Of a DNA stretch of 64,000 bases, positions 58,415 to 64,000 are shown in pieces (within the stretch, counting starts at the first letter, position 1; each line of letters starts with the position of its first letter). Source of the stretch: Shimia_B sp039815465 (lineage in GTDB: Bacteria > Pseudomonadota > Alphaproteobacteria > Rhodobacterales > Rhodobacteraceae); the NCBI GenBank assembly GCA_039815465.1, contig JBCBZG010000007.1, positions 1 through 64,000 on the forward strand, read 5' to 3'. Below the pieces are notes generated by a model that saw only the letters and a list, made by a program, of their open reading frames with translations, did no database searches and had not been told where the DNA came from. Made by a program: the position numbers and the translations under genes.

Positions 58415-59368
58415 CTAGCCCCTGTAACCGGGCGGCTCTACGGCGAGCATTGGGATCGTCAATCCGCATGCGCGCAACGCCTCTTCTGGGTTATTCGATA
58501 CGTAGTCTGCACCGGTGAGCGTTCTGATATCCGTGTCTTTGTCTGTCACCGTCCCGCCAACAATGACGGGCACATCAGCATGGGAAGCCGTTTTGACACA
58601 GTTCACCAAGTCCCGGAGCTTTTCAAGCCTTTCGCTTGCCGCAGCTGAGATCATTACGGCATTAAAGTCGTGGCTTTCCAACAGCTCAGCCAATTCGACT
58701 AAGCTTAGGCCGAGCGCCATTTTGGGGGCGACCCCCAGCCTGCGCAGCTGGTCGGCCACCACGCTGGCGCCCAGCGTGTGGTATGCGTCCTTTGGGACAA
58801 CGATCAGCACATGGGCTGCAGTGCTGTCTGTCACTTGGGGCGCACGCAGGTCGCGGATGCACGCTTGCAGCCGCGAGGAGCCGATGGTCACATCGGCAAA
58901 GCTCATCTCGTCCTCGCACCAAGCAGCGCCGAGGCGCCGGGCTACTTCGGGCAGGTACAGGTCCACGACATCGGCGTTGGAAATACCGGCGTTCGAAAAG
59001 AGCGCGTAGATGCGTTCCTGGGCGGCGTTTTCCATGGTCAACGCCGCAGCCATCAAAGCTTCGATAAGATCTTCACGGGGGGTAGGAGCAGGCGCCTGAG
59101 CATTGGCCGCAACAAGAGTAAGCACTTGCGATGCAAATGCCTCCACCGCGCTTTTCGCGCGAGGGCCCTCGTGCGTGGTGGAGCCGGTCGTCTGGTCCGC
59201 CCCCCTCGCGTCGCTCGAGCGGCCCTCTGTCGGGCCTTTGGTCATCTCCTCAATCCTCCTGGTGAGCGCCTCGGGAACCGGCCCGTTCGTCTGGCTTTCC
59301 CGATGGGCATTCACCCCCGCTGACGAAGTGTCCCGCACGGGGCGGGAAATGTCAAAAAGAATTGACAT
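58415..59368 (-). CDS. ppaA: PpaA/AerR cobalamin-binding antirepressor
   Basis: PpaA/AerR modulates PpsR/CrtJ and binds cobalamin through a SCHIC-type domain. The 317-residue protein has a variable Ser/Thr/Pro-rich N-terminal 120 residues and a conserved B12-binding part: PEVARRLGAAWCEDEMSFAD, IVVPKDAYHTLGASVVADQL with the His region, and VPVIVGGTVTDKDTDIRTL. The ATG at 59368 (GGAAC leader) gives MSILFDISRPV; the longer frame from 59455 is less likely. It is divergent from bchF with one PpsR site between, so its own expression may be under PpsR control. Confidence 0.92.
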   Translation of the reverse strand: MSILFDISRPVRDTSSAGVNAHRESQTNGPVPEALTRRIEEMTKGPTEGRSSDARGADQTTGSTTHEGPRAKSAVEAFASQVLTLVAANAQAPAPTPREDLIEALMAAALTMENAAQERIYALFSNAGISNADVVDLYLPEVARRLGAAWCEDEMSFADVTIGSSRLQACIRDLRAPQVTDSTAAHVLIVVPKDAYHTLGASVVADQLRRLGVAPKMALGLSLVELAELLESHDFNAVMISAAASERLEKLRDLVNCVKTASHADVPVIVGGTVTDKDTDIRTLTGADYVSNNPEEALRACGLTIPMLAVEPPGYRG

Positions 59369-59496
59369 AGGTCGTTCCAACTCGGACCTCCATCCAGCTT
59401 GTCTCGTAGAGCGCTTGCGCAGCCCGGGAGAGTGTGACGGGCCGTGAGTTCGCAAGGATATGAGTTCTCATGTAGCGCATCTGTAAACTTATCAAG

Positions 59497-59514
59497 TGTA
59501 AGCTTTGCTTGACA
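59497..59514. promoter_or_regulatory. PpsR/CrtJ site TGT-N12-ACA (bchF/ppaA)
   Basis: An exact TGTAAGCTTTGCTTGACA in the divergent gap, 54 bases before bchF. A TGTAAACTT half-site in direct repeat lies 15 bases upstream, giving three TGT elements in phase. Confidence 0.85.
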
Positions 59515-59568
59515 CTCTGCTGGGGCCGCCCTAGCGTCGACCTGCACGGCCTGTCAGGGAGTCGGAGC

Positions 59569-60186
59569 ATGTCAATCCAAGAGCAGGGCGCCGCTGCGCG
59601 TCTTGAATTCGGCGCTGAGCGTCGCAAACCACTTTACACCGCCGCAGAGCGGGCCCGTCGTGACGCCACCGTCTGGACGTTCATCCAGGGCGTGCTCGCG
59701 CCGGTGCAGTTTCTGGTGTTTTTGGTGTCTCTGGCGCTGGTGGTGCGCTACCTTATGACGGGCGCGGGCTACGAGATCGCGACGCAGTCCATCCTCGCCA
59801 AAACCGCGTTTCTTTACCTGATCATGGTCACCGGTGCGATCTGGGAAAAGGTCGTGTTTGGCCAGTATCTTTTTGCCGATGCGTTCTTTTGGGAAGACGT
59901 TTTTTCCTTTGCGGTCATCGCGCTCCATACCGCCTACCTTTGGGCGCTTTACTCCGCCGCGCTTGGCCCCACGGGGGAGATGTTGATCGCCCTCGCGGCC
60001 TACGCATTCTACGTGGTCAATGCAGGTCAGTTCATCTGGAAGCTGCGCCAGGCGCGGCTCGATGCCGGGCGTGCCGCAGTTGAGGCGCCGAGTGCCACTG
60101 CGGCCGCGCCCAAGCCCGTCGCTGAGCAGGCCACCATTATCCTGACTGCCCATGCAGCGCCGAGCGCGAGCGGGGCCGCAGAATGA
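59569..60186 (+). CDS. bchF: 3-vinyl bacteriochlorophyllide hydratase
   Basis: BchF hydrates the 3-vinyl group of the chlorin. The 205-residue membrane protein has four hydrophobic helices (VLAPVQFLVFLVSLALVVRY, AFLYLIMVTGAIWEKVVFGQ, FFWEDVFSFAVIALHTAYLW and a fourth), the pattern of BchF. The ATG at 59569 has a GGGAG leader; a longer frame to 59509 contains a PpsR site. The C-terminus carries an extra Ala/Pro-rich tail. It overlaps bchN by 4 bases. Confidence 0.94.
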   Translation: MSIQEQGAAARLEFGAERRKPLYTAAERARRDATVWTFIQGVLAPVQFLVFLVSLALVVRYLMTGAGYEIATQSILAKTAFLYLIMVTGAIWEKVVFGQYLFADAFFWEDVFSFAVIALHTAYLWALYSAALGPTGEMLIALAAYAFYVVNAGQFIWKLRQARLDAGRAAVEAPSATAAAPKPVAEQATIILTAHAAPSASGAAE

Positions 60187-61496
60187 AGGACTTCACCACA
60201 ACCGGCGGGACCCCCGCCCGCGGCGGGTGCCGGGACGTTCCCGTGCTCAAGCAGCGCGGCCAGCGCGAGGTCTTTTGCGGCCTGACCGGCATCATCTGGT
60301 TGCACCGCAAAATGCAGGACGCGTTTTTCCTGGTCGTCGGCTCGCGCACCTGCGCCCATTTGCTGCAATCCGCTGCGGGCGTCATGATCTTTGCCGAGCC
60401 GCGCTTTGGTACCGCGATCCTGGAGGAACAGGACCTCGCCGGGATGGCCGACGCCCAAGACGAGCTCGACCGTGAAGTGGACCGTCTACTGTCAAGGCGG
60501 CCTGACATTCGCCAGCTGTTCCTCGTGGGCTCCTGCCCGTCGGAGGTCATCAAGCTCGACCTCGCGCGGGCCGCTGAACGGCTGAGCCAAGTTTACGCCC
60601 CGACTGTCCAGGTGGTGAACTTCACGGGGTCGGGGATCGAGACGACATTCACCCAGGGCGAGGATAGCTGCCTTGCGGCCCTGGCGCGGGAATTGCCGGA
60701 AACCCAGGACGATGGGCTCGTCGTTGTGGGCGCACTGCCCGACGTGGTCGAAGATCAGATGCGTGGCCTTTTGGGCGGGCTTGGCATCGAAAATGTCGCT
60801 GTCCTGCCCGCCGCGCGGGCGGGCGATCACCCCGCCGTAGGGCCAAAGACCCGCTTTATCCTGACCCAGCCCTTCCTGGGGGAAACCCACGCCACCCTGG
60901 TGCAGCGTGGGGCAAAACACCTGAGCGCACCTTTCCCCTTTGGGGAGGCTGGCACGACCGCCTGGCTCCAGGTGATCGCGGATGAATACGGGGTGCCGGC
61001 AGATCGCTTTGCCGCGGTAACGGACGCCCCGCGCGCGCGCGCCCGCAAGGCTGTCGCCGCCGCGGCCAAGGACCTGAGCGGGCGGTCGATCTTTTTCTTC
61101 CCCGACAGCCAGCTCGAAATCCCGCTGGCGCGGTTTTTGACCACCGAATGCGGGATGGAGGCGCTGGAGATCGGCCAGCCTTACATCACCAAGGAGATTG
61201 TCGGCCCCGACCTCGACCTGATTCCCGCGGGGCCTGTGATCTCCGAAGGGCAGGATGTGGACCTGCAGCTCGACCGTGCCCGCGAAGCGCGTGCCGACAT
61301 CACCGTCTGCGGTCTGGGCCTCGCAAATCCGCTGGAGGCCGAGGGGCTGACGACGAAATGGGCGATCGAGCTCGTCTTCACGCCGGTCCATTTCTACGAG
61401 CAGGCGGGCGACCTCGCCGCGCTCTTTGCGCGCCCGCTGCGGCGCCGCGCGCTCATCCGCACCATGCATCCCAACCGCATGGAGGCCGCCGAATGA
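60183..61496 (+). CDS. bchN: Light-independent protochlorophyllide reductase subunit N
   Basis: BchN with BchB is the NifDK-like catalytic part of dark-operative protochlorophyllide reductase. The 437-residue protein has cysteines in EVFCGLTGIIWLH, VGSRTCAHLLQ and LVGSCPSEVIKLDLA as cluster ligands and NFTGSGIETTFTQGEDSCL further on. The ATGA overlap with bchF and with bchB sets both ends. Its electron donor BchL is not in the window; it is expected to follow bchH. Confidence 0.97.
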   Translation: MKDFTTTGGTPARGGCRDVPVLKQRGQREVFCGLTGIIWLHRKMQDAFFLVVGSRTCAHLLQSAAGVMIFAEPRFGTAILEEQDLAGMADAQDELDREVDRLLSRRPDIRQLFLVGSCPSEVIKLDLARAAERLSQVYAPTVQVVNFTGSGIETTFTQGEDSCLAALARELPETQDDGLVVVGALPDVVEDQMRGLLGGLGIENVAVLPAARAGDHPAVGPKTRFILTQPFLGETHATLVQRGAKHLSAPFPFGEAGTTAWLQVIADEYGVPADRFAAVTDAPRARARKAVAAAAKDLSGRSIFFFPDSQLEIPLARFLTTECGMEALEIGQPYITKEIVGPDLDLIPAGPVISEGQDVDLQLDRAREARADITVCGLGLANPLEAEGLTTKWAIELVFTPVHFYEQAGDLAALFARPLRRRALIRTMHPNRMEAAE

Positions 61497-63067
61497 AGCT
61501 CTCCGTCTGGACATATGAGGGCCCGCCCCATGTGGGCGCGATGCGCGTGGCCACGGGGATGAAGGGGCTGCACTACGTTCTGCACGCGCCGCAGGGCGAC
61601 ACCTATGCCGATCTGCTGTTCACCATGATCGAGCGGCGCAACCACCGCCCGCCGGTGAGCTACACGACCTTTCAGGCGCGCGATCTGGGCGCGGACACCG
61701 CGCATCTGTTCAAAGATGCCTGCCGCGATGCGGTGGAGCGGTTCCAGCCCGAGGCGATCATCGTGGGCGCGTCCTGCACGGCAGAGCTCATTCAGGATGA
61801 CCCCGGCGGGCTGGCAGAGACGATGGATCTGGGCATCCCCGTCATCCCGCTGGAACTGCCGTCTTATTCCCGCAAGGAAAACTTTGGCGCGGATGAAACG
61901 TTTTTCCAGATCGTCCGCGCGCTGGCCGGGCCGGTGGAAAAGACGGACCAGATCACCTGCAACCTGATCGGCCCCACGGCGCTGGGCTTCCGCCATCGTG
62001 ACGACGTGGAAGAACTCACGCGGCTGCTCTGGGAGATGGGCATTCAGACCAATGTGGTCGCGCCGCTCAATGCGACGCCCACCGACCTGACCTGGCTCGG
62101 CGCCGCGCACTTCAATGTGCTGATGTATCCCGAAACCGGTGAGGCCGCCTGCCGCTATATGGAGCGGGAGCTGGGCATGCCCTACACCAAGACCGTGCCC
62201 ATCGGCGTCGGCGCGACCCGCGATTTCATTGCGGAGGTGCAGGCGATCACGGGGATCACTGACACGCCCGACGCCAGCCGGTTGCGGTTGCCATGGTGGT
62301 CGGCATCCGTGGACTCCAACTACCTGACCGGTAAGCGCGTGTTCATCTTTGGCGACGGCACCCACGTCCGCGCCGCCACCCGCATCGCGCGGGAGGAGAT
62401 GGGCTTCGAAGTCGTGGGCATCGGCTGCTACAACCGCGAAATGGCGCGCGACATCCGCGAGCTCGCCCGCGAGATCGATGTGCCCTGCTACGTCACCGAG
62501 GACTATCTGGAGGTGGAGCAAGCGTGCATGGAGCTTGCCCCCGAGATGATCCTCGGCACCCAGATGGAGCGGCATATCGGCAAGCGTCTGGGCATCCCCT
62601 GCGCCGTGATTTCTGCCCCCGTCCACGTGCAAGACTTCCCCGCGCGCTTCTCCCCCCAGATGGGGTTCGAGGGTGCCAATGTGATCTTTGACACCTGGGT
62701 TCATCCGCTGGTGATGGGGCTCGAAGAGCATCTGCTGCACATGTTCCGCGAGGATTTCGAGTTCCACGATGACAATGGCGCGAGCCATCACGGTGGGAAA
62801 ATTGATCTGAAACCTGTGGAGGCTGAAGCCCCGGATGCCTCCGGCGGAGGTATTGAGGGCCAAAGGAACGAGGGGGTGTCGCTCCCGGAAGTTCAGACGG
62901 ACGGGTCCATTGTCTGGGCGGCGGCTGCTGAGAAGGAGCTCAAGAAGATCCCGTTTTTCGTACGGGGGAAGGCCAAGCGGAACACGGAAGCCTACGCTGA
63001 AATGCAGGGCGTGACCGAGATCAGCGTCGATACGCTCTACGAGGCGAAGGCTCACTATGCGCGATAG
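61493..63067 (+). CDS. bchB: Light-independent protochlorophyllide reductase subunit B
   Basis: BchB is the NifK-like partner of BchN, 524 residues. It begins MKLSVWTYEGPPHVGAMRVA and includes the Asp-ligand region LHYVLHAPQGDTYADLLFTM, IIVGASCTAELIQDDPGGLA and HVQDFPARFSPQMGFEGANV. The C-terminal about 65 residues form the typical linker plus EAYAEMQGVTEISVDTLYEA. The ATG at 61493 overlaps the bchN stop by 4, and its stop lies within the first codons of bchH. Confidence 0.97.
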   Translation: MKLSVWTYEGPPHVGAMRVATGMKGLHYVLHAPQGDTYADLLFTMIERRNHRPPVSYTTFQARDLGADTAHLFKDACRDAVERFQPEAIIVGASCTAELIQDDPGGLAETMDLGIPVIPLELPSYSRKENFGADETFFQIVRALAGPVEKTDQITCNLIGPTALGFRHRDDVEELTRLLWEMGIQTNVVAPLNATPTDLTWLGAAHFNVLMYPETGEAACRYMERELGMPYTKTVPIGVGATRDFIAEVQAITGITDTPDASRLRLPWWSASVDSNYLTGKRVFIFGDGTHVRAATRIAREEMGFEVVGIGCYNREMARDIRELAREIDVPCYVTEDYLEVEQACMELAPEMILGTQMERHIGKRLGIPCAVISAPVHVQDFPARFSPQMGFEGANVIFDTWVHPLVMGLEEHLLHMFREDFEFHDDNGASHHGGKIDLKPVEAEAPDASGGGIEGQRNEGVSLPEVQTDGSIVWAAAAEKELKKIPFFVRGKAKRNTEAYAEMQGVTEISVDTLYEAKAHYAR

Positions 63068-64000
63068 TTTCGAGCCAGCCCCCTACCGCGTTTGCATCGT
63101 GACGCTGGACCACCATGCGGCGGGTCCGGCGGCGCGGGCGATGCCTGCGCTGGCGACGGAGTTTCCGGGGCTCGACGTGACGATCCACGCGGCAGCGACC
63201 TGGGGCGAGGACCCGGAGGCGCTGGCAGAGGCAAAGGCGGCTGTGGCCGAGGCCAATATCGTGGTCGCGAACCTACTCTTCCTCGAAGAGCATGTGCGCC
63301 CCATTCAGGGCGACATCGCCGCGCGGCGGCCTGCGCTTGATGCCTGTCTGGGTCTTGTGAGTGACGAGGCCATCGTGAACCTGACGAAGATCGGCGATCT
63401 GGATATGTCCGCGCCGTCATCTCTTGCCATGGATCTGCTGAAGAAGCTTAGACCCAAAAAATCCGCGCGCTCCAATGGCGAAAGCCAGATGAAGGTGCTG
63501 CGGCGGTTGCCTAAAATCCTGCGGTTCATCCCTGGCAAGGCGCAGGACCTGCGCGCCTATTTTCTGTCGATGCAATACTGGCTGGGCGGCTCCGACGACA
63601 ACGTGCGGGAGATGATCCGGTTCCTCGTGGGCCGCTATGCCGGGGACCGGTTCGAGGCGGGTGAGGCTGCGGCCCCCGTCGATTACCCGGATGTGGCGCT
63701 ATACCACCCGGATCTGCCCGGGCTTGGGATCACCACTGAGCTTTCCGATTTGCCCGCGCCCGCAGCGCCTGTGGCGACCGTGGGGCTGCTGATGCTGCGG
63801 TCCTATGTGCTGGCCTCGGACACCGCGCATTATGCCGCCGTGATTCGTGCGTTCGAGGCGCGCGGGATGCGGGTCATCCCGGCCTTTGCCGGGGGGCTCG
63901 ACGGGCGTCCGGCGATGGATGCCTATTTCGACGGGATCGATGCGCTGGTGTCCCTGACCGGCTTCAGCCTGGTGGGCGGGCCTGCCTACAACGACAGCGA
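63057..64000 (+). CDS. bchH: Magnesium chelatase subunit H (5' part, cut by window end)
   Basis: BchH is the porphyrin-binding subunit of Mg-chelatase. The frame opens with ATG at 63057, 11 bases inside bchB, and remains open to the last base of the window. It encodes MRDSFEPAPYRVCIVTLDHH, ANIVVANLLFLEEHVRPIQG, the LGGSDDNVREMIRFLVGRYA segment and GLLMLRSYVLASDTAHYAAV, all typical of the BchH N-terminal part. About 314 of some 1200 residues are visible. With bchI and bchD upstream all three chelatase subunits are encoded in the cluster. Confidence 0.95.
   Translation, partial: MRDSFEPAPYRVCIVTLDHHAAGPAARAMPALATEFPGLDVTIHAAATWGEDPEALAEAKAAVAEANIVVANLLFLEEHVRPIQGDIAARRPALDACLGLVSDEAIVNLTKIGDLDMSAPSSLAMDLLKKLRPKKSARSNGESQMKVLRRLPKILRFIPGKAQDLRAYFLSMQYWLGGSDDNVREMIRFLVGRYAGDRFEAGEAAAPVDYPDVALYHPDLPGLGITTELSDLPAPAAPVATVGLLMLRSYVLASDTAHYAAVIRAFEARGMRVIPAFAGGLDGRPAMDAYFDGIDALVSLTGFSLVGGPAYNDS

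Noticed and set aside
58361..58469. A longer PpsR starting at 58469.
   Set aside because: It would overlap ppaA by 55 bases and add 36 residues before the conserved MKYWSTG-type start; the shorter form gives exactly 464 residues and puts Cys424 at its known position.
1..64000. CRISPR arrays, insertion sequences, prophage genes, tRNA, rRNA or tmRNA genes.
   Set aside because: No regularly spaced repeats, transposase or integrase genes, target-site duplications or tRNA-like cloverleafs were noticed. The short dispersed repeats carry no coding capacity.

Overview
The window is GC-rich alphaproteobacterial chromosome, almost certainly from a phototrophic member of the Rhodobacterales (Rhodobacter/Roseobacter relatives). 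The grounds are the gene content (spheroidene-type carotenoid genes crtA, C, D and F, bacteriochlorophyll a genes, a pufQBALM operon followed by a pufX-like gene), a VPLPA-CTERM-type surface protein, the aerobic cobalamin genes cobN, cobO and cobW, and the extensive use of 1- to 4-bp stop/start overlaps. I cannot name the genus from sequence alone.

Layout. 1-11.5 kb is mostly housekeeping and accessory genes: smpB, a LysR regulator divergent from two small genes (one DUF1127), dapA, a soluble lytic transglycosylase, a DMT exporter, a divergent mnmD/mnmC2-like pair, an FMN reductase behind two tandem Lin0512-family genes, a GT61-type glycosyltransferase and a ZntB/CorA transporter. 11.5-17.5 kb is a leftward cobalamin block, cobW-GNAT-cobN-cobO. 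17.8-21.2 kb is smc. 21.4-28 kb carries a surface protein gene broken by an amber codon, a small secreted protein, an unusual SnoaL/NTF2-LuxR regulator with a small upstream gene, an MltB-type transglycosylase, cobD and cobC, and a glutathionyl-hydroquinone reductase. An MFS transporter follows.

From 29.3 kb to the right edge is a photosynthesis gene cluster: bchO-bchD-bchI-crtA (leftward), crtI-crtB-tspO (rightward), crtC-crtD (leftward), crtE-crtF-bchCXYZ-pufQBALMX (rightward), an inserted xylA-xylB operon (leftward), idi-bchP-pucC-like-bchG and ppsR and ppaA (leftward), then bchF-bchN-bchB-bchH (rightward; bchH is cut by the window end). Seven TGT-N12-ACA sites, the motif recognised by PpsR/CrtJ, lie in front of these operons. 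PpsR and its B12-binding antirepressor PpaA are encoded in the same cluster, so pigment synthesis and reaction-centre genes look like one redox- and light-controlled regulon.

The most notable observations are: a one-base frameshift in pufL (reaction-centre L); crtC with no canonical start codon where its conserved protein begins and crtD running through the same junction; an amber codon in the VPLPA protein; a pufX-like gene with no pufC; a xylose operon inside the photosynthesis cluster next to idi; two copies of a strongly structured 3'-UTR element with a compensatory base-pair change; and a 26-bp intergenic repeat that also lies in frame inside cobN. I found no CRISPR array, insertion sequence, tRNA or rRNA. 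I saw no wholly new multi-gene system; the structured repeats, the Lin0512 pair and the SnoaL-LuxR locus are the least explained items.
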